Part shown: positions 1 to 29,700 of the stretch, piece after piece
Position numbering within the stretch: position 1 is the stretch's first letter
How the letters are laid out: each line of letters begins with the position of its first letter
Assembly (NCBI GenBank): GCA_964023275.1
Contig: OZ029916.1
Coordinates: 15,058,607-15,122,606 of the forward strand
From: Norana najaformis
Taxonomy: Eukaryota; Annelida; Clitellata; Crassiclitellata; Hormogastridae
Direction: 5' to 3'
DNA: 64,000 bases
Notes under the pieces: generated by a model
Told to the model about the DNA's origin: nothing
The model's input: only the letters and a program-made list of their open reading frames with translations
Databases searched by the model: none
Translations under genes and position numbers: made by a program

Positions 1-3000
1 CATACATGTATATCTGTGACATTCGTAGGATTAGGCGTTGCTGCTTGTTGGCGTCACAAAGTCAAACATGCAGAAAGTCCACAGTTAAGAACTTCTTACG
101 ATTACGATTACAATTATAGCCGTAACTAATACGTCAAAACATGAGCATATAACCCTTGAGTTTAAATTTTGCATTGGCTTATTGTCTAACAAAGGATTTG
201 TTTCAATTTGGGGCTCATAGTTTATAAAACATTGAACTCTAGCCAACCACAATACTTAAAATCAGTCTTCATTATAGGCAGAGCAGGCAGTTGCCTGGAG
301 CGTCACAATCTAGTGGCGCAATTTTCTCCAAAAACTTGAATTTTATATTTCTATGTTATTCAATCATTCTTTCGATGATTTTTCATTTGAATTTTAAAAA
401 AATTTCTTAATCGCAATCTGGCCCTGACATAGGGCTATTTAATCACCAGTGAAGCTGTGGGTGAAGGACATACTCAAGGTCTCTACATAGTAACCACCTA
501 CCACGTTTGTACAGCATGTATTGCGAATCGCGAGATGAATAAGGACAGTTGTCCGGTGTTGCACTCTGCCAGTGCATGTCTTAGATGTCTGGTCAAGGCT
601 ATGAGGCGATTGCTGGAGACAAATCCGATGCCAATTCAGTTCAAGTACTTGTCTTCACTATCGTCGAACGCAGGTGGAAAACTGCATTATCTTCGGAACG
701 AATCTGCAGCCCATGAAGGAACTGTTACTAAGATAACAACTATAGACAGCTTTAAACAACGTGGGAAGGAAAGTGTAAATTCACATATTAATAACATAAA
801 GTGCTGGTCTTTGATAGGCTATGGTAATGAATTAGAAATTCTGTTGTATTGTCACTGAACTCAAAACACTGGACATTTATATGTAATTAAAATCCATAAT
901 CTCAAAATGACGATGATTATAACGAGCCATCATTTAACAAAACCTCTTATTCTATTGTAAGGATTTGACAGAGTACGTACGACCTGTGTTAACTTGCAAG
1001 GCAATAGTAGATCACTTATTGTCGCACACACCCGGCTCAAGTCTCACTGTGGTGAAATAGTTCACAAGGAGTGATAGGTAGGGTGTGACACATGTCTTTT
1101 CTATTTTGCTTTTGTAAACGTTGTATTGCAAAATCTTACTCTTTCTCGAATGTAGTTTAATCTTTAGTTTTAAATAGAGTTCTCTTAATTTGTGAACATC
1201 TTAATTTAAGATCATAATATCGATAACTAATGTTAACAAAAGTAAAATATTAAAGAAATAATGCCAAAACCCATGAAACGTCAGAAATTATCGGGTGCTA
1301 ATCTCGTCAGAAAAATTGCAAACAGAAGTTAGTATAAAAGAGCAGAAGGGTTAGTAAAACGCTTATTCCTAGAAAAATTATGTTAAATTTAGCACTTTCC
1401 ATTATCGATAGAAACTGTTAAATGATTTCTATGATTACATTAACACACAAAATTTTGGAAGCAGATCTATTTTGAGCAGATCTAATTGTTTTGTAAGAGT
1501 TGAGAAGTAAAGTCAGGTATCGGCCCTCAGATTTACAGTGTTTTGGATGGCGTAATTAAAAACTAAAAAATGCTTGTAATTAGGTGTGGTCGGGGGGGGG
1601 CGCCAAAATGTATACTATGCCTGGAGCGTTATTGAGGCTAAGGCCGGCCCTGGTGTTTACATTCACGAAAAGAGAATTGCAGTAGTCTAGTTTAGCATGA
1701 ACTATGGGAGTTGGATTTCTTCTTTATGAAACCGCATCTGGGTACTGGTTTACATGTTTTACCTACTATTATACCTTCTATTTTGCGTTCTGTCTTCTTC
1801 GCCAGGTGGTACCAGAAGCCGGCTCAGCGATTCAGACGAAGGCGGGGCTAAAACCGCCGAATGCCAACCAATAGCATCATTCCCTATGTTCATCGGCGAA
1901 TGGCAAAGAAAGACATACGGAGATCGGAGGAAAAGGAGGGGAAAAGGAGTGAAGAGGAGGAAGAGGAGGAGGAGGAGGAGGAGGAGGAGGACGGGGGTTG
2001 TCGGAGTTTGACCCTCCTCCCTCTGAGCCTCCGCTGTCTGGGCTCCTAGGTGCGTTTATGTTGGTTTATTCGACGGCGGCGGCGTCTGTTGACATAGGGG
2101 CGAGAGGAACGGTGTCCCGTTAGTCCGCCTTCCCTCCGTCCGTCCGTCCGTCCGCGTGTGTCTACGTCTGATAATCAGAGGCAGCGCCCTCTTTCGGTCG
2201 ACGTCCGTCTGAATTCGATTCGCTGCGGGACTGCGACCGAAGATGAATGGATTTCGTAAAACGATGTGTCGACGATGAGCTGAAGCAAGAAGGGGAAGAA
2301 GAACGGTCGCTGTAATTGATATCGCAAAACATTGCTCGCGGCTCCGGCGGCCATGTTAGTCTAAGCGAACCAAACTAGTCTGTTTAAACCGCCTCAATTT
2401 CTTTGTGTATTTTGTAGAACTGTTTGCCTTTTTAAAGCACTAGTAGGTATACTAGTAGGTCGGTTGTCGTTCGGTTATTTGCAGTGTACGCGCGGATTTA
2501 GACAGAGCTGGGGATTTGTTTCGGAGCTTCAGATGTACAGGTGCGTGATAGGAAAAGACGCAACAGCCTCTTGAAAGACGCACAACAGTTAAACGAACGG
2601 ACGCAAGAGACGCAATTCTTCTCAAGTGTTTAACTGATTCTGAAACCACTAGAATGTGCCTTCGGCCCAAATGTATGTACGTCTGTCTCCTACGTTTATA
2701 CGTGCTCTGCTAAGCGAGCTGTCGACAATAGAACGGGGCAAAACTCGACCTCATTAATTAATAGCCTGATTGGTTTTCGTCTATTACAATACAATGGCAC
2801 GCCCTCTAGACAGCGCTGGGTTAATTTGACGGAACGCTAAACCAACCGAACCCAGTCGCACTCGGCGGAGTCGGATTGCGAGACGTATCTGAACGCATGC
2901 ACGCACTTTGGACACTTCCAGTTTCAGTTACCCGAATTAGAGAACATTAATTAAAGTTACTGCACGAATTTGACCGGTTGTCGAAAGCCGAATGAAGCCG

Positions 3001-3634
3001 AATGAGGCTGTAGATCGCTCACGGGTGGCTTCGGTATCATTCTATTATGCGCATTTAGCCTTCATATCCGGATCGTTAGATTTATGAACGCTTGTCGGAA
3101 ATCCTTGCACAGTCGTCTGTTTGAGTATCTGACGGTGAAGTCGACAACAGTCGACTTGCTAAAGTGTTGGTGCTTATTAAATACAAAAACTAGAAGGAGA
3201 TTGCCTTTTACAAGACTTTAAATTTCATCCCGCGATAGAATTTCGAACACATCACTATTCTATCGAAGCAAAGTAAGCAGAAGACCAGATTTTGCCCTTT
3301 GACATGGCCACCGTCGTGACATAAGTAATTCTGCAATTGGTAATAAAGATCTTGGAAAGGACAGCACTAAACCGGAACTTGCCTTTAGAATAGCTTACAA
3401 AAAAGAGCTTCCTCTTAACAGGGACTTAAATGGACTGAAGCTTTGGAGTGCATGCACTAGCACCTACGTCTCAAGGGTAGCTCGAAGCAGCCTGCAATCG
3501 TATGACGCAGTCAACCGAAGACAGGAACCAAGCACATCCAAAGGTTTCCAAAGCTCACCCTGTCGCTCGGGACAATAACCACCACCACCACCATAACCAC
3601 CACCAGCAGCAGCAGCCTTCCTTCACTTGCCAAG
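1..3634. other. Upstream non-coding region, repeat-bearing
   Basis: No gene is supported here. The end of a hAT-like element is suspected at 1590-1652, and a GAGGAG-rich purine run lies at about 1925-1990. From about 2000 the DNA becomes less AT-rich, with several CpG-containing stretches up to the first coding exon at 3635. This could be the promoter and 5' UTR of the secreted-protein gene, but no TATA box or transcription start can be fixed from sequence alone. Confidence 0.5.
1590..1652 (-). mobile_element. hAT-like transposon end (remnant)
   Basis: Read on the minus strand from 1652, the sequence opens CAGGGCCGGCC, continues with a GCTCCAGGCATAG-type stretch and ends in TTTTGGCGCC. This layout is common at the ends of hAT-superfamily elements. 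A related but diverged patch (GGCAGTTGCCTGGAGCG) lies at about 285-305 and may be the other end of a roughly 1.4 kb non-autonomous element. No 8-bp target duplication was found, so the limits and the family are uncertain. Confidence 0.35.
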
Positions 3635-21078
<17,444 letters not shown>

Positions 21079-22100
21079 GCATCGCATTTAGGCCTAAACA
21101 CCTGTTACATGAACGAACGAACGAACGAACGGACGTCTGAGCGTCATCGTGACTTCGCTGACTGCCTTCTGCAACATAAGAATGGCTTCCTTCGACTAAT
21201 GGACGCGGAAGCAAATCGTTGTTTTTCCCAAGGCATGCATAGACAATATGGCTTTGTCATCTCGAGCGTCGTCGTCGACTCCGAATATGTGAGATATCTG
21301 GCCATGGAACCTCAAGCATTCAGCACAATTCTTGGCCATGGAACCTCAAATATTTCAACATAGTCGGCGATGTTCTTTAGTCGAAACGAAGGCCATGTTA
21401 TAAATGTCGAGTTGAAGTGATGAGAACAATCCGATCGCTACAGCAGAATTAAGAATGCTGGGCAAGCAGCACAAACGAAACAAGATGTCATATAGCAAAA
21501 GGAAGCGTAACATGTTGACGAATTGGGCTTATGGGCCTAATGGAACATGCGTCGAGCGATAGGATTTCTCCGCGAAACCGGATATCTCGGAAACATAAAT
21601 GAGCCGCGGCCGAAACGAGACCAAGCGACATCACAGTGGACGAAGATTCACCGTGCGTTTGGATGGAATTGTTTCAGACGCAGACAGACAGCCAATGCAG
21701 ACTGAATAGAATAACTCCGATGGCAGCAAGACAGTTCAGTCAGAGCAAATTGAAGTTCTTGTCACCAAACTTCCTTTGCAATTCGCACTGGTCTCCAAAA
21801 CTGAACGGACGATTCGGAAACAACATGGCAGCCACGTTCCTGAATAAAAACACCACCCAAATAACCGCCTTCAAGCCATCCAGAATGCTCTCGCTCATGC
21901 TATCACAAAACCCCCAAACACCATCACATCACTCTTGCTCTCAAGTCACTTATTGGCTTAAAACACCTGAAACGCTTACCTACAACACCCCTCAATCCTC
22001 CAAATCCTCCTCACTTATATACAATCGTCACTCATTTACAATCATCACTTATTTACAATCCACTCACACCGTTCAACCTGCTTCTCTTCCTCATTAGCAC
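21079..22100. other. 3' flank of the secreted-protein gene
   Basis: It includes a short CGAA tandem array at about 21111-21132. An AATAAA lies at about 21843, but no clear poly(A) site can be chosen. I see no convincing gene. Confidence 0.4.
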
Positions 22101-22400
22101 TTCTGCACTGTTCCTTCACCTTATCCTTAGAATCGCTCCATAGCTGTAGCTGCTCCACCCCTATGGAATAAACTCCAGAATTACAACAATTAGGCCTATC
22201 TGACTCATCCTACGAACTCACGAACACTTCACCCGTTGCAATCTCTGCGCAGGTATTTCACTCCTCTTCCACAAATCCTGGTTCTCGGATTCCTTCTCTT
22301 CCCCTTATCTATCTCACCGTTCCATTTCCAAACACCATCCACCGTAGCCGTCTGTCTGTCTGATCTTGACCTGAAACCGAATCTGACTCTTCCTCCGATC
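22100..22400 (+). mobile_element. Possible LINE 3' coding-end fragment
   Basis: The plus strand reads RSIAVAAPPLWNKLQ followed by a Leu/Phe-rich stretch, with stops. This resembles the closing AAPxLWNxLP segment downstream of reverse transcriptase in Jockey/CR1/L2-type LINEs. It is short and decayed. Confidence 0.4.
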
Positions 22401-22800
22401 GAATTTGCTTTGACTAAGCGCCTGTGAATAAGCTGGTTCTCGTGATTTCTTAGCGTTCTTTGGACGCTGTAGAAATCTCGAGTTTACGATTACGATTACG
22501 TTGGACCCACACTGGACTAGAAGCAGACTGTCAGCTGCCACCAGTGGCACGATGCAGGCCCTCAGGCCCTCACTGGGCCACATGAAATGACTGTTTGAGC
22601 AGTCGACATAACAGATGCATATTTACAATGACTTACTTAATATAATGTAATATATAGGCTGTGTTGGTTATAATAGGATCTGCTAAATACGAGAAAGCAA
22701 TGCTCATCTTTCTTGATGTTGCCACAAGTCTAGTAGAATTTCTCTTTATATAGTGACGATGGGTGTATGTATAAAATGGTCTGCCTTCATGAGGCCTACT

Positions 22801-22803
<3 letters not shown>

Positions 22804-22869
<66 letters not shown>
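22804..22869. repeat. (TA)n microsatellite
   Basis: About 33 TA units. Confidence 0.95.
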
Positions 22870-22876
<7 letters not shown>

Positions 22877-24209
22877 AAATAATATTATATACACACGCGT
22901 TTGCAGTGCATGTGCTGATCGATAGAATCCAAGGACTTGATGTAAGCGGAGAATACGCGAATTAAACAAGTCTTGCGTCTCTGATGGTTGTAACCGTTGG
23001 ACTCGGCTGGTTCGAACATCTGCTTTGGAAGATCTGGTTATACTATCTTGATTCCTGAAGTTATATAGCGAAAGTGTTTCTGGACACAGCTTATTCTTAA
23101 CCGATTTAAAACAAACGCAGCATGCTAGGACCATGCTGTCAGTGTGAGGGCCTGTAAAGAAATCAGGCCTAAATTATACTGTGTGCCTTTGCCAGCTCAT
23201 ACAGTGGGTTATAGGTTTATTGGTCTATTGGTAGAGATCTCTTTTCAAACTTACATAAAACTTAATTACTACATCGAGATCCTCTCCAAAAATGATTTCA
23301 GAAATAAATAAGCAGTGGCAATAAGCAAAGACTCAACAGAAAGAATACGGTTATACCGCATGGAACCACGCTTTCTGCTTTTTTTCATAAGAAGTGGCTA
23401 ATACTCCATAAACGCCTTTCGGGATCGCTGCAATTCAAGAGACTGATTAGTCCAGATGAATTCCAAGCTCCGAAAAGTTGAAGGTGGCCACGCTATACCA
23501 AGAACGCTTATTCAACTCTTTAAACTTCTATAGCGCCACTATGATGACTTATTCTAAGCATCGTCAATTGATAGTCACTCCCAACGGTGATTAAAGAGCT
23601 CCAAAGTGAAATGCTCACAAGTGCACGTACAGTGCATGCAGCCTACTGACAAAACCTTCCCAACGACGTTTCAAATTCAAACATCGTCTTCTTGGCAACC
23701 ATGTCTGTCTAATTACAGGTTACAGTATACCACATCCGGGGCGGTAAAGGCTAATGAAACGTGAGTGGTCAAGACCGAGGAGCACCCTAGGCGGGTGGAG
23801 GGCGAAGCGCCCGCGAGCGTCCGAGCTTTTCCGACTAAGGAGCACGGGGAAGCGTCGTAAGCTTTCCAGTGTGGTCCACAGACGATTTTGAAGCATATTT
23901 GTATCGAGCATCGACTCCTTTGCATAAAACATGAACGCACCATTCTGATGTTTTTGAACACTAGCTTTTGGTACAATTGTAAGACTTTCGATTTGTCGAA
24001 AATTTTGGTTAAAATAGAATTGAATGGAAAGCGGGAGAGAACTGGAGGTAATGGAGAGTAGGGAGTTTAGGGGCTCGGAATCGACGTTTCAGGAAGAAAC
24101 TGTTACATTTCTAACACTCACTCTAGGTTCCAAACTTACAAATTAAACACAAATCCACTTAAATCAAACTGCTTGCTGTTGTAGCGGTCTCACCTTCACA
24201 TAACTTCGC
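22870..24209. other. Intergenic DNA with an unexplained GC-rich patch
   Basis: Mostly unremarkable AT-rich sequence. At about 23735-23880 there is a GC-rich block (GGCGGGTGGAGGGCGAAGCG) unlike its surroundings; it is probably part of a repeat I do not recognise. Confidence 0.3.
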
Positions 24210-24440
24210 GGGCGGGATGACTCCGGCCGAGTTCTACCCTCAGAACCACCCACACCACTGCCCCAAACTCCGTCACTGCCGTACTCGGATAGTGCCAGTC
24301 CCAAGCCTGGATAAAGGAAGAGGGAGACGTTAACGGCCTTTGATCTCATAAGAGGTTGTAATACTTCGGAACAAGTATTACTACCACTGCCCCTTCTACT
24401 ATCCATACAGAACGGCCGTTCCGTATCATCTTTGCCCATA
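24210..24440 (-). mobile_element. LINE 3' end fragment, same family as 44690-45000
   Basis: On the minus strand this block aligns by eye with the LINE end at 44.7-44.9 kb. Both share a run of TTCCGA, CTTATG, CATCAAAGGCC or GATCAAAGGCC, then CGTC.CCCTC and CACTA.CCGA. Only the last, diverged part of the element is present. Confidence 0.55.
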
Positions 24441-25134
24441 GTTTCCGCTGTCCAAGGAAGGCTTAAGATGGGCTGCTTCATTTGGAGAGGAAACATTGTA
24501 AAACAGAGCGCCGCTGAAATGGGTTTGTCCTTTACAGGCAATAGATGTTCTCTTTCTGTGTGCCATCTTTATTACTGGCTTTCTCTTCACCACCATCCTA
24601 CGTCTCGTGACCTTGGAACTACCGCCATTCATCTTAGACACCAGTCGTTCCCCTAGTTCTTGGGATAGGGAAGTTCTATGACAAATCTCCACGTATTTCC
24701 GTCCTACATGTATACACATACCCATCTCGCTCAACGTCTTCCAATTTTCGTCGTTATCTCGCTCTATTAGTGCATGTAGGACTATCGGCCTCGAATGCTT
24801 ATCTGTCATGCAATACGGGTTTTACGAAATTCTCGTAATCGGACTTTGTGTAGGTCGTCCTCGATCAAAACGGTTAATAAATTCTGCTTCGAAAGACAGG
24901 ATATCACTAAGAAAAGCTGACAGCGAAGGTCGGGGAGTACTCTTCAACCTTCGCTGTTCGCACATATTCCTTCGTCCAGGCTTATGCAACGACACGGCTC
25001 GTCTTCGCACTCCAGTCAGTTCTCAGAGCTGTTTTGTGACAAGAAAATATGGGGTCGGTATTTAATCTAAAGACTTCTGTAGCGCCGTTATTATAATGGC
25101 CAAAGCATCATCAATGGTAGCCTCAAGTGAATAT

Positions 25135-25545
25135 TGCAATCAAATCATAGTCCGCTGGAGAATCCGGATAAAATTTCGATAGGTCAGAGAAGCCAGGCTG
25201 TGGTGTGTAAGTTGAAAGAGAAGCGTCTTTACTTTAGACCTGAACGACGTCAAAGAATTGACAGAATGAACCGAAATGGGCACTGAACTCCAAAGCTTTG
25301 GACCAGCTGCTGAGAAGGCCCGAGAGCCCAACACTGTTTGGATACGGGGCACACTAAGAGTCACAGTGTCCACTGATCGAGTGCAATATCTAGTATTATG
25401 AGAGGTGAGCATGGAACATAGCTAGGTCGGCTTACTTAAATGCAGCACTTTGTGAACTGTAAGGCAGATTTTGAAATAAATTCTTTGCTCATTGGGCAGC
25501 CGGTGCAATGAGAGTAATAATTGCTTAATATGCTGCTATTTAGGG
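25135..25545 (-). mobile_element. LINE 3' coding end (CR1/L2/Jockey-type)
   Basis: On the minus strand two overlapping frames read LPNEQRIYFKICLTVHKVLH, then SVPRIQTVLGSRAFSAAGPK followed by LWSS and SFRSKVKTLLFQ. This is the typical order (LPxxQRIxFKI, then SRAFSxAxPKLWNxLP, then FKxxLKTxLF) at the C-terminus of CR1/L2/Jockey-type reverse transcriptase polyproteins. At least one stop or frame change breaks it. It abuts a different LINE on its upstream side. Confidence 0.8.
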
Positions 25546-25559
25546 GTCCTTGGGGAGCG

Positions 25560-26290
25560 GTCGATTCATGGGTCAGATTCCAAGGCTTGGAAGCCGAGAT
25601 CCTCTGCAGCAGGCGTCGGGACATAGCTGATTTCTTCGTAATATTCCCTCCTCTGCTGAATATTCTGGCTCCTATGGCCCAGTGGGTGTCCGTCTGCGCT
25701 TTTATTGGACTCGAGACTCTGCACCACAGAGTGGAGCGCAGTTTCCAAAAGTTGGTTAATGCATCTTTTGAAGAGCAGTCTCAGCTTCTGTTGCCCTCAG
25801 TGGCTCACGATTGGTGGTCTCTTACCAGGGTGAACCTGCACTCCTTCTGCAAAAGCCTTCATTTCTCTGTCTCTGCATTTAGTCTGGCCTGGCACTTCCT
25901 CTGGATCAGTTATCACGTGTCATCGCTAATCCAGTCCTTTCTGGCCACCCACTCGATTTCCAGGTGTTTCTCAACAGCTTCAGTTGTCTCGAGCGGATTC
26001 CTAGCTGTCATCCACTACTTGTTTGGCAAACCTGTCTTCTGGGTCAGCAGCATATGCATGTTCATCTTTCAACCTATCAATGTTGAATTCAGGCTATGCA
26101 GATCTTTTTTGGCTACCAAGTTTGACCTTCAATATGGCAAAAACTGCTCTATGGTTGATGTCAAATTCCATGCTGCAGGCATTCTGCAGTTTTGCAGCAG
26201 TCTTCACCTGGGATTGACAAGGATGCTCTCCAATTCTTTCCTGGGATGTCCATTGTTTGAACACCAGCAGGATCTTCTGTGTAAGTCCTT
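25560..26290 (-). mobile_element. RTE-type LINE fragment (linker between endonuclease and RT)
   Basis: The plus strand has a 258-codon open frame, but the protein signal is on the minus strand. Pieces read EFNIDRLKD, DPEDRFAKQ, LGSQKRSA and a WISDDT-like segment followed by a Lys/Arg-rich helix. This resembles the region between endonuclease and reverse transcriptase in RTE-clade LINEs (annotated in many genomes as craniofacial development protein 2-like). Several stops and frame changes show it is dead. The long plus-strand frame is its antisense shadow. Confidence 0.55.
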
Positions 26291-26661
26291 ATTTTAAATA
26301 TGCACTCACTGACAGAAGACAAAATCAGATTACAAAAACTTAATTCTAGAATAACAATGCATGTAGCTGTTACTCAGATGTTAATTTAACACTCAGAACA
26401 ATGATCAACCGAGTCTAACATTTAGCTGCAGCAATATAAATTTTGTGAAAATTTGTTAGACTCTATAGACCCTAGAGTAAGCAAGGATCTAGATCTAGCT
26501 GAAGCTGTATTATTACATGTAGATATTATTCTTCAGCATGCGTAAGAGAAAACATTCAACCTGTACACATACACTATTCAGCATATAGTGAAGACTTGCC
26601 TAAATCAGAAATCACAAAATCAAACTCAAGTTATCATAAGAGTCAGTTATAATTATCATAG

Positions 26662-26667
26662 TTTAAT
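26662..26667 (-). promoter_or_regulatory. Candidate poly(A) signal of downstream SLC25A3 copy
   Basis: ATTAAA on the minus strand, about 120 nt after the stop codon at 26788. It is the nearest common signal variant; there is no direct evidence of use. Confidence 0.3.
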
Positions 26668-26787
26668 AGGATTGACTAATATGAACCAAACGTCCATACC
26701 ATAAAACATGAATCACAAAAAGACAATACTGTTGGTTTCAGACTTACTATCTAATTTAGCATCAAATGTCAAACTACAGACAATAAC

Positions 26788-29700
26788 TCAATGTCCAGTG
26801 CTCTGTGCTTCCAGTTTATGCTTCAGTGACTCTGGCATCTCTGGCGGAGGTGGGCGTGGAAGACGGAAGTAGACCTTCACACCATCATAAATGAACCACT
26901 GCAGGGCAGTCAGTGTACCAATCATAATAATCCTAGGGAAGAGACCTTTCCACATACCTAACAAACACCAAACATCTCATCTCAACTATGCATTAAATTG
27001 CAGTTCCAGAATGGTACAGTTTAAAATCTAGTAGAACCATAAAACAATACTGGGTTCACATTCCAGTCAGCGAAGAAAAGGTTTCTACCAAAATTTCTTC
27101 ACAATCCATAAATTTACAATCAATTCGCAGCCCAGACACCTTGTAATATAGATTCTGCATGTTTGAAACTGACTTCAACAGCCACTGTCTATAGATACTT
27201 TGAAGCAAATTGGTAACAAGAAACAGCTCGTCACTATTAAACAGTCAAGATAGTGGGGCTATATCAATGCAAGAAAACAAAATGTTTTGAGGCATCAGAA
27301 AAAAGATGACATTAATAAAAGTAATAGCAGTAGTTACACGTATAACAAGAAATAGCTATTGTTTACATTTAAATGGTACTTCTGGATATTATTAGTAAAA
27401 AACAAACCCCAGAATCCAAGTTTCTTTCCAACTTCAACAAATGTGCTTCCCTTTTGCTGATTTAGCTTGGACACAATTGTATCAGCCGGATGTGAGACGA
27501 TAGCACAGAAAACACCAGCTGAAAAGGAAGCAGTCACTTCAGTCTGTTTAACAGCACATGCAACGAATATGAGGTTCTTCGTAACAACTTGAAAGTATTA
27601 AAAATTTCTTAATAGATTTCCAAACCACAAAATCCCTGGGCTTAAAAATACAGAAGGCAAGATAATATAAAGATTTCAATTTATCATCACTAAAACAAAG
27701 CCGTTCTAGGTTGTTTGTAGGCAAAGGCTGACAATGGGTCTTTTGAATCAAATCTCTTCAGGCAATAACAAGTAAAAATAATTTACACTGCATTAGATAA
27801 AAACAACTGAGAGATTCTTTGAAGAAGCCAAATAAATGTTCTGATACACAATAATTATCCATAACCTGTGATTGTTCAAATTCAGTCATAATTAGTGTGA
27901 AAGGACTGGACCAGAGATTCCAAGCCACATAATCAGTACATAATTCGTCATGTTGCTTCATTGCTACTGTCTATATTGCATTTTGTCTGGAAGACTTAGA
28001 GAGATTTGGGTACAAACTTTGCCTTTTATAAATACTACATCTGGTGACAGTTTTGAGCATGTCTTTCATTGAATTCTTGCAGCTCACTTGCACACATTTT
28101 CACTTCTTCATATCAGAATTTTAATTGTCAACAGTGTTTAAAGGCTAAAATATACCAACTTCAGCGTTATACAATGCACAATCTCTTACAAATTCACAAG
28201 CTAAAAAGTCAGCAAACCAAATCAGTCATGTAAAAATCTTACCAATGTATCCAGCAATGAATGTCACCACAAGTTGTTCACCCTTGGTACACTCGGATCT
28301 TGGCTTCGGCACAATGTATTTGTACAGAGCTTCGACTGTACGCTCAAAGCATGCAAACTTCATCATTGTATATGGAATCTGACGACACCATAGAGGAATA
28401 ATACCCTTGTAGAACCTACAGGAAAAAATTCCACAGAAAATTTTTGAATTAAAATAAAGAAAAATATAGCATTAAAAAATTTCAAAAGTCTAAAAATTCT
28501 AGCTTAAAATAAGACTTTGAATTCATTATAGTTTCACTACTCTTTATGTAGCTATTTCAGTATCAACAAATTCAACTCACAAATAAACAAATGGTATTTC
28601 AACTTAAAACTGTTATCTCTTTTAACCACTTCTAGTATTGTACCATATACCAGGTATGCCACATCAGATTAACCAACAAGTGGAAGTTAGCTGAAATGAG
28701 ACGCCCGCTGTCATTGTATTTGACTGGCACCAAGCATTTTCGTAATCAATATAGTTCTATCGGGCAACACTAAAAAGGTAGCGACCCACTGTTTGAGAAC
28801 TGCAGTCATAGTTGATAAACTGTGTTAACAGATACTTGATAATGCTGCATTTTTATCAGCTGTTAACAATATTCTTTATCCTTGGATATGTTGTTCATGT
28901 TACTGAACCCACCCACACGAATGACTTGAAATTTATTGACACACTCTCTTCTTCTGGCTGGAATTAATCCCTCCTAGGGGAGGGGTCAGCCACACGAATC
29001 CTTCTTTTCCATTTGTTTCTATCTCCAGTATCTTCTTTCCTCAGTTTGAGGAGCTTTAGGTCTTGCTGAATCTTGTTGTCCCCGCCTTTGGTGTCTGTAA
29101 ACCTCTGCTGTCATAATTCTTTTAATTCAGCTTTCCTCCTGTCTCCTCATCACATGACTATACCATCTCAACCTAGCTTATTTGTGGAAATTTATGGACA
29201 CACATGTACTTCCAAATGATAGGAAGATCTACTTCAAATTAGGGCTGCTCTTATTCCCACACTACTTTAGGCGCCACTGCTGGTAGGCATCCAGCTTCTT
29301 CTCCAGAGCCCTTCTGAGCATTCCAAGTCTTAGCCCCAGTGTGTAAACTTCAAACAGGCACAGTTCAGCACGCTGCCAAATGCTAAACCTCCAACATCCC
29401 CAAGGTATGCTCACTCACACAGTTGTGGGCATTAACTATGCATAATTGAGTTTCGGGCTCTCAACTACCATCAGCCTCAACACGAGTCCTGACGTAGATG
29501 AACCCTCAAACCAAATATCCCTCTGACTTCAGCATCTCAACCAAATGCATTAGATTCCTTCAGCATCTCAACCAAATGCATTAGATTCCTTCAGCATCTC
29601 AACCAAATGCATTAGATTCCTTCAGCATCTCAACCAAATGCATTAGATTCCTTCAGCATCTCAACCAAATGCATTAGATTCCTTCAGCATCTCAACCAAA

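Noticed and set aside
457-858. 133-codon plus-strand open frame
   Set aside because: It begins with GTG, not ATG, matches no family I know, has no splice context, and lies within a suspected hAT-like remnant.
25521-26297. 258-codon plus-strand open frame
   Set aside because: The protein-like signal is on the opposite strand (RTE-type LINE). The plus frame is its antisense shadow, with a membrane-like composition by chance.
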